Assembly: GCA_020353515.1 (NCBI GenBank)
Contig: CP070695.1
Span: forward strand, 1,419,216-1,483,215
Reading direction: 5' to 3'
DNA: 64,000 nucleotides
From: Candidatus Heimdallarchaeota archaeon
Lineage (GTDB): Archaea > Asgardarchaeota > Heimdallarchaeia > Hodarchaeales > Hodarchaeaceae
The notes under the pieces were generated by a model. It had not been told where the DNA came from. It ran no database searches and worked only from the letters and a program-made list of their open reading frames with translations. Below are positions 26,883-35,760 of this stretch, in pieces. The position numbers and the translations under genes are program-made. Numbering within the stretch: position 1 is the stretch's first letter; each line of letters begins with the position of its first letter.

Positions 26883-29216
26883 GTGGGATTTTCATTAGAA
26901 TCGATTTCTAAAAACATCCAAAAACTAAGATTTGAACTGGGTAGAGGCCCTTCATTATTCATAACGTTTATATTCATATTTTTTGGTTTTTTCCTCATCA
27001 TTCCGATTTTTACAATAATGTTTTGGTCTTTTACAAGCTCTGGGGATGTTCTTTCTGATCTAGCAGGATTTTTTAGTTATGTTTTAGGTCAAAATCCCAC
27101 AGATTATCTCTTCAAACCCTTTTTTGACATTTTTTTGGACGAAAGTATTTGGGGGGGTAGTTTTAGTACTAGAGTAGCTTTTGAAGACAAATCAGCCATT
27201 TCAGCTTTATGGTTATGGAGTTTTTTGGGAATTATCATATTTCTATTTGTTTACTATCGCTATATTCGACCAAGGGCACAAACTCAAGATAGCTTCCTCG
27301 GAAAATATCTTGGATGGCTCATATGGGGCTCACTCATTATCGCATTGGCTGGGTTCATTTATTATTTTTGGACTGAACTTAAAATGGTATTTGATGAACC
27401 GATTCCAGGTGGAGGAACAAAAATAATCATTCAGGGCCCCAATATGGGAGCTTTACTCAATAGTCTTATAATAGCGCTTGCTACAACCGTTTTATCAACT
27501 ATATTTGGTATTTTTTTTGCTTTTATTATGGCACGATATACCTTCCCAGCTAAAGATTTCTTCAGACCATTTCTCCTTCTCCCACTAATAATTCCACCAT
27601 TTGTATCAATCATTGGATTTCATCGAATCATGGGTGAAACTGGCATCCTTAACGTTCTTCTATACGATCTGTTTAACACACGAATAGTGTTAGGCGGATC
27701 AGTTGGAATTGTGTTTGTACAATTCCTACATTTTTATACTCTCGTTTATTTGAACGTTTACAGTTCATTAGTAAATATTGATCCAAGTCTTGAAGAATCT
27801 GCGGAAAATTTGGGTGCGAAAGGATTTAAACTAACCCGCTCTATCACACTTCCTTTAGCAATGCCAGGTTTAGCTGCTGGTTCAATTTTAGCATTTATTT
27901 TAGCTATTGAAGATCTTGGAACACCATTGATTTTTAGTACATTACAGACTGGTGATAAATTTGAATATATGCCAACTTTAATTTTTCATAACCTCATAAA
28001 TTTAACCCCAAGAGCAGATTTGGGATATACAGTCATTGGAAAATATGCAGCTTTATCAGCGATCCTAGTTGTTGTTGCTGTTCTTGGATTTATTATTATC
28101 AGACGATTCGTTTCCTTAAGACATTTTGCAATGATCTCTAAAGGAAGAGTAGGAGAACCAAGAACATCACCAGCCAGTAAAACATTAGCAATAATCATTA
28201 TCGTTGTTTTGGCAGTATTTTTACCTATTGCACTAATACCTCACATTGGAACAATGATCTATGGTCTGGGAGAGGACGGGTTCCTAATTTTCTTATTCCT
28301 TAGCGCTATCATTGTTGTTAACATTGCCATTTTCTACTATCTAATAAAGAATCGCCATGGATCTGAACGAATTCCTGGTATTCTTCTTCTTTTAGTCGGA
28401 ATAATCGTCTTTATTTTAAGTGGGATAGTATCTGGACTGAGTTATGTTGCAGAGACTCAACCTGGATTTAGAACATTTCTTGCGTATTTCGGTATTGGGG
28501 AGGTTCCAAGTCAAGCAGAGGCTTTTAGAGAGGGGATATTGACGTCTCTCTGGAATATGTTTCTGTATTCTTTCATTGCAACTCTTATAATCGTTACTCT
28601 TGCCACGGTAACAGCGTATCTCCTAGCAAGGAAGAATTTTCCGGGCAAAGAGCTCCTTGATACCATTGTGACACTTCCCCTAGCCATTCCAGGGATCATC
28701 ATTGGTTTTGGCTATTTTATAATGTTCTACAATCAACCTATTCCACTTCTTGAAGATTGGTTTAATCCTGCTTTCAATCCAGTACCCCTCTTAATAATAG
28801 GTTATACTGTAAGGAAATTTACATTCACAATTCGAGCAGCATTTGCTGGTATGCAACAAGTTGATGTCCAATTAGAAGAAGCTTCTTTCAATCTTGGAGC
28901 AAGTCGCCTTAAAACACTTAGAAGTGTAACAGTACCTATGATAGCAATCAGTGTTTTCGCTGGAGGATTAATTTCTCTGGTCTATTGCATGTCTGAAGTC
29001 TCAACGACAATAATCCTCTTAGATTACACTTTTGATAAAAGCAAATTTGGCACAGCTACATGGAAAATCTGGGATATTTATGGTGATCCCCTTCCTCAGT
29101 TTGGGTATCCAATGGCAGCGGTTCTAGGTATTATCTTAATGTTTATTCAAGCAGCTTCAATATTTATTACGAATGTAATACTGAAAAGTCGGTCTGAAGC
29201 ATTAACAGGTATCTAG
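26883..29216 (+). CDS. ABC transporter permease, fused double-domain (FbpB type)
   Basis: A 777-residue integral membrane protein with two permease halves. Each half has an EAA loop: EESAENLGAKGFKLTRS near 304-320 and EEASFNLGASRLKTLRS near 666-682, both followed by a Pro-containing helix. Starts at GTG with AAGGAG upstream. Fusion of the two permease domains is normal for ferric-iron and 2-aminoethylphosphonate transporters. It is longer than typical FbpB (about 500-550) because of extra N-terminal and mid-protein helices. It completes the ATPase/binding protein/permease set. Confidence 0.9.
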   Translation: MGFSLESISKNIQKLRFELGRGPSLFITFIFIFFGFFLIIPIFTIMFWSFTSSGDVLSDLAGFFSYVLGQNPTDYLFKPFFDIFLDESIWGGSFSTRVAFEDKSAISALWLWSFLGIIIFLFVYYRYIRPRAQTQDSFLGKYLGWLIWGSLIIALAGFIYYFWTELKMVFDEPIPGGGTKIIIQGPNMGALLNSLIIALATTVLSTIFGIFFAFIMARYTFPAKDFFRPFLLLPLIIPPFVSIIGFHRIMGETGILNVLLYDLFNTRIVLGGSVGIVFVQFLHFYTLVYLNVYSSLVNIDPSLEESAENLGAKGFKLTRSITLPLAMPGLAAGSILAFILAIEDLGTPLIFSTLQTGDKFEYMPTLIFHNLINLTPRADLGYTVIGKYAALSAILVVVAVLGFIIIRRFVSLRHFAMISKGRVGEPRTSPASKTLAIIIIVVLAVFLPIALIPHIGTMIYGLGEDGFLIFLFLSAIIVVNIAIFYYLIKNRHGSERIPGILLLLVGIIVFILSGIVSGLSYVAETQPGFRTFLAYFGIGEVPSQAEAFREGILTSLWNMFLYSFIATLIIVTLATVTAYLLARKNFPGKELLDTIVTLPLAIPGIIIGFGYFIMFYNQPIPLLEDWFNPAFNPVPLLIIGYTVRKFTFTIRAAFAGMQQVDVQLEEASFNLGASRLKTLRSVTVPMIAISVFAGGLISLVYCMSEVSTTIILLDYTFDKSKFGTATWKIWDIYGDPLPQFGYPMAAVLGIILMFIQAASIFITNVILKSRSEALTGI

Positions 29217-29327
29217 CTTGGAACTACGTATAAGATAAGGGCTATTGCAATCTTAGAGAAACTCAAATATGCATAGCTCTGACTGTTAACCAACCAACTA
29301 TAGCAATTTATTTGTGAGGAAAATAAA

Positions 29328-31283
29328 ATGAATAAGTCTCAATTTAGATTACTAATGGTTTTATCAATTTTCTTACTATTTGTCAATCCTTTTTCATTAT
29401 CAAATGGAAAATATTCTAATCCTAATAAGATAGATGCAGAAAGCAATCCTCCTACGGTGATGATTATTAATCCAGCTCAAACAACTGTGGGAGATACTGT
29501 TACAATTCATTTTGATGCAACTGATGAAAGTAGGATTGTTGATTTTGAAGTACAGATCGATAGTGTTGCAGTAAATCGTGACAATATAATTCGAAAAGAC
29601 AATTACTTCATATATTATTGGGATACGGATGCTGAGACTGCTGGGTCACATAATCTGAAAACCCGAGTAAAAGATGAGTTTGATAATTGGGGAGAAGCAG
29701 ACATGACAGTTACTGTTGATAAAACGTATGAATCGGGTGTCATAAAAATTTTGAATTGGAATATCGATGGGAATCGTCAAGATGACAAACGATGGATTCC
29801 AGTTGCAAAAGCAGAAAATGCTGATATCATGTTTCTAGATGAGATCGGCCCTTGGACTGATACTCCAAGTATGTTCACCAACTCTTTAAATGAATTAAAT
29901 GATTTCTTTTCAGACGAGGAACCTTACGCTGCAGAGTATGAATCGAGTGGGAGGATTGTAGAAGGTCATTCTATTTGGAGTCGTTTTCCTATTGTTGATA
30001 TAGAAAATTTTGAACATGGAGTTTTTGACAATGGTACAGATTATGAGCTATATAGGGACGCTCTTCACGCTATCATCGAAATAGGGGAAACTTATGTTCA
30101 TTTTGTTGGTGTCCATCTGAAGTGCTGTGATAATTTTGATATAGTCCGAGAAAATGATATGGAAGCTCTAATCAACTTTATTGACTCTCTAGGCCCCGTT
30201 CCAGTGATATTCTTAGGGGATTTTAACACTTTTTCCCCTTATGATGTTGGTGATGTCGCTCCAAATCCTGGAACCAATTTAGGTGCCAACTTAGGAATTG
30301 GTCCAATAACATTTCTATTAAATCAGTCTCACCCTCTGGCTCCCAAAAATCATACTTGGATCGATGTATTTCGTGAATTAGATCCTCATAATCCTGGATT
30401 CACTTGGTATGATGATCAATATAAAAGCAGAATCGACCATATTTTTGTAAATGAATTTTTCTTTGATAAATTGATCAATACAACTGTTTTTGATACCCCC
30501 GCCGAACAAGGTGTCTTCCTTAGCTCAGATCACCGTTCTCTAGACGTTTTCATAAACATGGATGCATCAACAACTGACCTACGCCCCCCAACGAGGGTTC
30601 ACAAGGTTACAGGGACATTGGTTGATGCTACAGGAGTTGATTTAACATGGGCTCCAAACAATGAATCAGACTTTTCACATTACAACGTTTATCGAAATGA
30701 ATCATTAATGTCTCAAGAGCTTACGAATCAATATGAAGATGAGAACTTAATATCATATACATACTATTATTACCATGTTTCAGCTACTGATACCACTAAT
30801 AACGAGGGATTCAAATCGTTCCCAATAATAGTGAACACAGCTTATGGAATCTGTAAAAAGCCAAATGCTCCTATAGTTCAAGGATCTGGAGCTAAGGGGA
30901 AAATTACTTTAACTTGGGAAGTGAATGATACTGGTGGGCTCCCTATCTTAGCCTATGCCATCAAACGACGGTATTATGACCCAGCAATTAAAATGGAAGC
31001 TGATTTTCCAAGAGGACGGGTACTTGGTAATGAAACAACTTTCATAGATCCAATGGTAGTCAGTGGAAGGACATATAGATATCTCGTTATAGCTATAAAC
31101 GAATTGGGAGAAAGCGAAGTTTCTAATATAGTGGAGGTCACAGTAGAAGAAGCTCCACCAACAACTACAGAAAAAACTATTGATCAAGAAGCTACACCCT
31201 TCAGTATAAGTTCTTTATTCCTTGGATTAGTCTTTATTGTACTAGTAGCTGGGAATTTTCGACGAAGACATCATAAAAACTAG
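29328..31283 (+). CDS. secreted endonuclease/exonuclease/phosphatase-family protein with Ig-like and fibronectin III domains
   Basis: A 651-residue surface enzyme. Signal peptide (9-27); Ig-like domain about 40-135; EEP catalytic domain about 140-410 with LNWNIDG, DEIG, HFVGVHLK, FLGDFNTF, SRIDHIFVN and SSDHRSL, which are the metal and catalytic motifs of the DNase I/sphingomyelinase fold. Two fibronectin III-like domains (about 425-510, 520-610) and a C-terminal helix with RRRHHK follow. AAAATG has GAGGA upstream. It may release phosphate, nucleotides or lipid head groups for the adjacent transporter; the substrate is inference. Confidence 0.85.
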   Translation: MNKSQFRLLMVLSIFLLFVNPFSLSNGKYSNPNKIDAESNPPTVMIINPAQTTVGDTVTIHFDATDESRIVDFEVQIDSVAVNRDNIIRKDNYFIYYWDTDAETAGSHNLKTRVKDEFDNWGEADMTVTVDKTYESGVIKILNWNIDGNRQDDKRWIPVAKAENADIMFLDEIGPWTDTPSMFTNSLNELNDFFSDEEPYAAEYESSGRIVEGHSIWSRFPIVDIENFEHGVFDNGTDYELYRDALHAIIEIGETYVHFVGVHLKCCDNFDIVRENDMEALINFIDSLGPVPVIFLGDFNTFSPYDVGDVAPNPGTNLGANLGIGPITFLLNQSHPLAPKNHTWIDVFRELDPHNPGFTWYDDQYKSRIDHIFVNEFFFDKLINTTVFDTPAEQGVFLSSDHRSLDVFINMDASTTDLRPPTRVHKVTGTLVDATGVDLTWAPNNESDFSHYNVYRNESLMSQELTNQYEDENLISYTYYYYHVSATDTTNNEGFKSFPIIVNTAYGICKKPNAPIVQGSGAKGKITLTWEVNDTGGLPILAYAIKRRYYDPAIKMEADFPRGRVLGNETTFIDPMVVSGRTYRYLVIAINELGESEVSNIVEVTVEEAPPTTTEKTIDQEATPFSISSLFLGLVFIVLVAGNFRRRHHKN

Positions 31284-31398
31284 TTTTATCTCTGAATAGC
31301 AATATTATTTAAAAAGAGGGAGAAATTCTTTTTTACATTAGAAATTAGTAATGCTAGTGAAGACAACACTTTTGAGATAATTTCTTAAAATTGTCTGT

Positions 31399-31481
31399 GT
31401 GATGAGAACGACGGTCTCCCGAGATCTGTGAATCAAATTAATTTGATTCTTAGGATTAATGACGAGAGTTGCACTTACTGA
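31399..31481 (+). ncRNA. candidate structured RNA with C/D-like boxes ahead of RIO2
   Basis: The stretch contains a perfect C box (GTGATGA, 31399-31405), a C'-like box (ATGACGA, 31459-31465) exactly 12 bases before a D box (CTGA, 31478-31481), and a palindrome between. The 12-base C'-D spacing is right for archaeal methylation guides, but the C-D' spacing is not, and terminal pairing is weak. It lies 14 bases before the RIO2 start, so it may instead be a 5' leader element. Confidence 0.25.
31430..31449. repeat. perfect 20-base palindrome upstream of RIO2
   Basis: Two perfectly complementary 10-base arms (GAATCAAATT and AATTTGATTC) with no spacer. It lies 46 bases before the RIO2 start, in a 211-base gap. 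It could be a binding site for a dimeric regulator or, in RNA, a hairpin. Confidence 0.7.
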
Positions 31482-31494
31482 CATATAAGAATTT

Positions 31495-32427
31495 ATGGGT
31501 CTAATCATGCCATTAACAATATTAGAATTCTTTCGAGAGCTCACTCCATTTGATTTCAGGATACTCTCTGTTATTGAGGTATTAATGGCAAGACATGAAA
31601 TAGTGCCCACGGAGGAGATTGCAGCCTATTTGCATTATACAGAGAAGAAAGTACAAAAGGCTTTGAATAGACTCCTTAATTATAAACTCATTTTCCTTGC
31701 CCAACGCCATTATCAGGGAGCCGCATTAACATTCTCTGGATATGACGCTTTAGCATTAAAAGCCTTAGTTGAAAAAGGAACTATTGATCAAATTGGCCCA
31801 GAGGTTGGGGCGGGGAAAGAAAGTGATATCCGTTTAGCTGTAGATGATGAGGGAAATGAATTCATAGTAAAGACGCATAGATTGGGCAAATTGGATTTTC
31901 GAGCAACTAAACGGGCTCGAGCTTTTATTGCAGAGAAGAGTCATACTTCTCCCCTTTATGAGAGTCGTTTGTCAGCAGAGCGAGAGTTTAAAGCTCTTAG
32001 TGAACTTTTCAAAGCAGGAGTGAGTGTTCCAAATCCAATAGCTCAAAATCGACATGTTGTTGCAATGCATATCATAATTGGCCAGGATTTATATAGAATT
32101 AAAAAGAATGAATTTCAATCAGACGAAGAAATATTAACATTGTTTAACAACATAATACTTGAAATGCAGAAAGCAGTGAAACAAGGTTACATTCATGGTG
32201 ATTTAAGCGAGTATAATATTCGTTTGAATGAAGAAAATTACCCAGTCTTTTTTGATTGGCCCCAATATATTGAAACTGAGTCTGAACAGGCTGAGAGAAT
32301 ATTGACTAGAGATTTGAGTAATATTCTTAACTATTTCAAGAAAAAATTCCAAATGACAGTCAAGACAAATCTATCAGAGTTATTACTGAAATATTTTGAT
32401 AACTGGGAGTTCCAATCGGTTTTGTGA
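31495..32427 (+). CDS. rio2: RIO2 family serine/threonine protein kinase
   Basis: A 310-residue atypical kinase that acts in maturation of the small ribosomal subunit. The N-terminal winged helix (about 15-85, with HEIVPTEEIAAYL) is specific to RIO2; the kinase domain has VGAGKESDIRLA as its flexible P-loop, catalytic YIHGDLSEYNIRL and metal-binding VFFDWPQYI. An ATG 4 codons downstream (31507) is an equally good start. Its stop overlaps the next gene's GTG by 4 bases, linking it to DUF460 and LSm in an RNA-processing operon. Confidence 0.95.
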   Translation: MGLIMPLTILEFFRELTPFDFRILSVIEVLMARHEIVPTEEIAAYLHYTEKKVQKALNRLLNYKLIFLAQRHYQGAALTFSGYDALALKALVEKGTIDQIGPEVGAGKESDIRLAVDDEGNEFIVKTHRLGKLDFRATKRARAFIAEKSHTSPLYESRLSAEREFKALSELFKAGVSVPNPIAQNRHVVAMHIIIGQDLYRIKKNEFQSDEEILTLFNNIILEMQKAVKQGYIHGDLSEYNIRLNEENYPVFFDWPQYIETESEQAERILTRDLSNILNYFKKKFQMTVKTNLSELLLKYFDNWEFQSVL

Positions 32428-34628
32428 TTATGCCAGAATCATCTGTTATTTTTGGATTAGATATACTAGCTCGATCTAATAGGCCTAGTAAGGGGTCTAT
32501 CTTTTCACTTGTTGTTTTAACACGAGAACGTATAGATAAATATCTTAAAATCAATAGAAGAACATTATTTAATAAGATTGAAGATTTAAAGCCTGATTAC
32601 ATCGCCATGGATAACATCTTTGAGTTATCACCTAGCGCAAAAGGCATTACACGATTTCTCCAGAAAATTCCCCCACAAACAATGCTAGTTCAAGTTACAG
32701 GATCTCCACGGAGCGGGATGGAGAAGATCACTACACTTATTCGAAAGCATAGGTTGAAGAAAGAACTAAGTTTTCCTTTTGGTTCTCAGAAAATGAATTC
32801 TCTAGAAACAGCAGAGGTTTGTGCCCGCTTATGTCAAAAACATATTGGATATGAGATACTGGCTTTTGAAGAAGAGATTAGAATCCGTGTGTCTAAGAAG
32901 AAAAGTCATGGACGAGGTGGTTGGTCAGCTCCACGTTATGAGCGGATCAGTCGTGCTGCTGTCACACAAGCGGGGAATGAAGTCGAATCGATTTTACGTA
33001 GAAAAAGTACTACGTGGGACGTGTTTGAATATCCTCAACGAAGAGTTTACATTGTTCAACTTGAAAAAAATTTGATTTCCGAAATTCAAACTCTGATTAA
33101 ACCGCTGACAACTGAGCTTGTACGAGTGACATTAGAACGAATATCGAAATCAAACCTTGATTTTCAACCCCTTGATGTTGACATTGCACCAACAAGCCTC
33201 TCTCTTAGAAATATCATATTAGGAGTTGATCCTGGCACAACTACTGGAATAGCTGTCATAGATTTGATGAAAGGGAATTTATTATACTTAAATTCTAAAC
33301 GGGAGTGTGGTATCTCAACAATTATTAGAACTGCGTCAAAATTTGGAAAGATATGTTGTGTTGCGGCTGATGTGATCCCCATCCCTGCAGCAGTTGAAAA
33401 AATCGCAAAAATTACTGGTGCTAAATTGATAGCTCCTACTGTTCTGGTATCAGCGGCTGCTAAAAGAGAATATTTGTATGATTACAGAGATAAAACAGTT
33501 AATTATAGTCACCTGAATTCACATGAGAGGGATGCACTTTTTGGAGCAATTAAGGCGTTTAATTCGCTGAAAGAGCAGCTTACTAAGATAAATCAGACAG
33601 TTAGAGGTTCTCATCCAGAATTAGTGCCAAAACTTCCTGAAATTCAAAGACTTGTAATATCAGGAAACAGTATTTCCAACGCAATTGAGATGATTCAAGG
33701 GAAAGTTAGGGTTCAAAAAAGTCTTGTTCCAGAAGAAGAACCAGATCAGCTGACTTTATCATTAAAACACGAGAATGAAATACTACAAACAAAAATTGAG
33801 GCAATTTATGAAGAAATGGATAAACTAGACCAAGAAGCCGCGTTCTGGCGAAAGCAAGCCCGCGAAAAAACGGTCAGGATAAAAGAATGGAAGGATAAAT
33901 ATGAGCAAGAACGATTAAAACGCTCCAATCAGATGCAAAAAAGAATTAGCGAGGCTGTAGAGCGGGAAGTAGGTCGAATACAGGAAGAAAATCAAGAAAT
34001 TCGGCGAATATTACGTCAAAACCAACAAGAAATGGAAAAACTCAAACAAATTCGAAACTTCTGGGTACAGGGACGGGAAATACCATTAAAAGTTATGAAT
34101 TCGTTTACTGATTCTGCTATAAGAGAAACAGAAGAAAATTATGGTCTAAATGAGGGAGATCTAGTTTTAGTTCTTGATCCAAGCGGTGGAGGGGCTCAAA
34201 CAGCTCAAAAAATGATTGATATTGGCATTAAAGGCATAATTGTTCCGGAAAAAGCCGCCAAATTCTCAGACCAGGCGATTAATCAATTTCGAGATAATTG
34301 TGTTCCATGTCTTTACCTACCTCTCAAAGATTTTTCTGAGAGAACAAGGATCTTAGATCCATCAAAACTTGAATTATGGGTTTATGATGGTCTCTACTTA
34401 ACTGATATCGGGATCAAGGAAGAAATTAGAAAGAAAGAACTGAAACTTCGTGAAATTCTCCGCCAAAAAAGAATTGCTATAAGTAAAAAGGTTAAACGAT
34501 CATCTAAACCACAATTAAGTAATGAATTCGATATTGATAAAATTCTAAATGATTTCAAAGACGATTATAAGGCACAATATTTTCCAGATCTTGATGACAG
34601 AACCAAATCTTCAGCAGAAGAAGAATGA
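32424..34628 (+). CDS. DUF460 protein with two RNase H-like domains and coiled coil
   Basis: A 734-residue protein of the archaeal DUF460/COG2433 family. The N-terminal RNase H-like domain opens with VIFGLDILARS. A second has GVDPGTTTGIAVID near 270-283 and HERDALFGAIKAF near 368, like RuvC/YqgF nuclease motifs. Residues about 445-560 form a long charged coiled coil, and the C-terminal third is conserved but unassigned. GTG start overlaps the RIO2 stop; an ATG at 32430 is an alternative. Probably an RNA- or DNA-acting nuclease; activity not established. Confidence 0.85.
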   Translation: MIMPESSVIFGLDILARSNRPSKGSIFSLVVLTRERIDKYLKINRRTLFNKIEDLKPDYIAMDNIFELSPSAKGITRFLQKIPPQTMLVQVTGSPRSGMEKITTLIRKHRLKKELSFPFGSQKMNSLETAEVCARLCQKHIGYEILAFEEEIRIRVSKKKSHGRGGWSAPRYERISRAAVTQAGNEVESILRRKSTTWDVFEYPQRRVYIVQLEKNLISEIQTLIKPLTTELVRVTLERISKSNLDFQPLDVDIAPTSLSLRNIILGVDPGTTTGIAVIDLMKGNLLYLNSKRECGISTIIRTASKFGKICCVAADVIPIPAAVEKIAKITGAKLIAPTVLVSAAAKREYLYDYRDKTVNYSHLNSHERDALFGAIKAFNSLKEQLTKINQTVRGSHPELVPKLPEIQRLVISGNSISNAIEMIQGKVRVQKSLVPEEEPDQLTLSLKHENEILQTKIEAIYEEMDKLDQEAAFWRKQAREKTVRIKEWKDKYEQERLKRSNQMQKRISEAVEREVGRIQEENQEIRRILRQNQQEMEKLKQIRNFWVQGREIPLKVMNSFTDSAIRETEENYGLNEGDLVLVLDPSGGGAQTAQKMIDIGIKGIIVPEKAAKFSDQAINQFRDNCVPCLYLPLKDFSERTRILDPSKLELWVYDGLYLTDIGIKEEIRKKELKLREILRQKRIAISKKVKRSSKPQLSNEFDIDKILNDFKDDYKAQYFPDLDDRTKSSAEEE

Positions 34629-34735
34629 CAACTCATTATCATGATCTTAATAAAGAAAAATTTTTAGAATTAATATTTAAAACGACTGAATTAAAGGAAT
34701 TTTTATCATTTATGCTTCAAAGAGGAAATATAACG

Positions 34736-34954
34736 ATGTCACAGCCATTGCAAACGTTAGAAAAATCTGTGGGGAAAGTAATTACGGTCCAACTAAAAAG
34801 TAATCAGCAATACACTGGACGTCTCCGAATCACAGACCAATATATGAACCTGATTTTGGAAGACTGTTCTGAAGTTGAAGATGGGAAAATTAGCAAGCGT
34901 TATGGACAAGCGTTTCTTAGAGGAAATAATATTCTTTTCATAAAAATAGAATAA
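34736..34954 (+). CDS. Sm-like RNA-binding protein (LSm)
   Basis: A 72-residue LSm protein expected to form a ring that binds U-rich RNA. The Sm1 motif includes KVITVQLKSNQQYTGRLR and YMNLILEDC; Sm2 includes FLRGNNILFI. I choose the ATG at 34736 because GAGGA lies 9 bases upstream and the result fits family length. The same frame opens at 34625 with an ATGA overlap of the preceding stop, which would add a 37-residue helical extension; that form is possible. Part of the RIO2-DUF460 group. Confidence 0.9.
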   Translation: MSQPLQTLEKSVGKVITVQLKSNQQYTGRLRITDQYMNLILEDCSEVEDGKISKRYGQAFLRGNNILFIKIE

Positions 34955-35040
34955 ATAATTAATAGTCCTCAATATAGAAGGATTGACAAATCAGAACTAG
35001 AGTGAAAATCACTCTACCTCATATAGATGTGTGAATTTTT

Positions 35041-35760
35041 ATGAGTAGGGCATTGATTCCAATTGGTGTGCCAGTTATAGATGAATTCATAACTGGTATT
35101 CCACGGGATACTCTTATTCTGATATTAGGCGATCCTGGATCAGGGTTCATCACATTTATGCATCAGCTGTTAGTTACACGTGCGAGAAGTGGTGTTCCTG
35201 CTATTTACACTTCACTAGATAAACCAGAAAGTGAAATTCGGCATGATTTGGCTACTTTTGGATGGAAACTCGATAAACTAACTTGGCAATTCAATGATCT
35301 AAGTCCATTTACACGAAAACGAGAGGCGCGAACTCTTCAGTGGGAAGGAGACGCTGTGAATATCGTCTCTCATAATTTATTTCGAAAAATATTAGAATTC
35401 AAGGAAGCCCGGGGAATTACTGCTTTTGATTCCGTGGTTAATACAGTAACTTACATGCTCATTCAGTCTTCTTTAAAGTCAGTTTTGCGTTTTCTAAATG
35501 AATACTCTACGGCGATAAAAGGTACAAATGGTTGGCACTTCCTCACAATGGTACGAGGTGTTCATGGGATTGATGTTGAAAATATCTTTTCTCATTATAG
35601 TGATGTGGTTTTAGAGTTTGCATTGACTCTTAATACAGAGACAAGATTATATGAGAGGGTGTTAGGAATTAAAAAATTGTTAGGTGTTGATTCTCGAGTA
35701 TTTCCTATTGAATTTGATAGACATGGGATAAGACCAATAACTACCTCGAAGATTCAATGA
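35041..35760 (+). CDS. KaiC/RAD55-like ATPase homologue with degenerate P-loop
   Basis: A 239-residue protein with the RecA/KaiC layout: an N-terminal IPIGVPVIDEFITGGI-like opening (here PVIDEFITGIP), a P-loop at 30-38, the SLDKPESEIR block, and a Walker B-like ITAFDSVV near 125. The P-loop reads GDPGSGFIT, so the phosphate-binding Lys is Phe36, and ATP hydrolysis is unlikely. Asgard and other archaea carry many KaiC-like paralogues of unknown role, often in signalling. Its end overlaps the convergent PfkB gene by 20 bases. Confidence 0.7.
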   Translation: MSRALIPIGVPVIDEFITGIPRDTLILILGDPGSGFITFMHQLLVTRARSGVPAIYTSLDKPESEIRHDLATFGWKLDKLTWQFNDLSPFTRKREARTLQWEGDAVNIVSHNLFRKILEFKEARGITAFDSVVNTVTYMLIQSSLKSVLRFLNEYSTAIKGTNGWHFLTMVRGVHGIDVENIFSHYSDVVLEFALTLNTETRLYERVLGIKKLLGVDSRVFPIEFDRHGIRPITTSKIQ

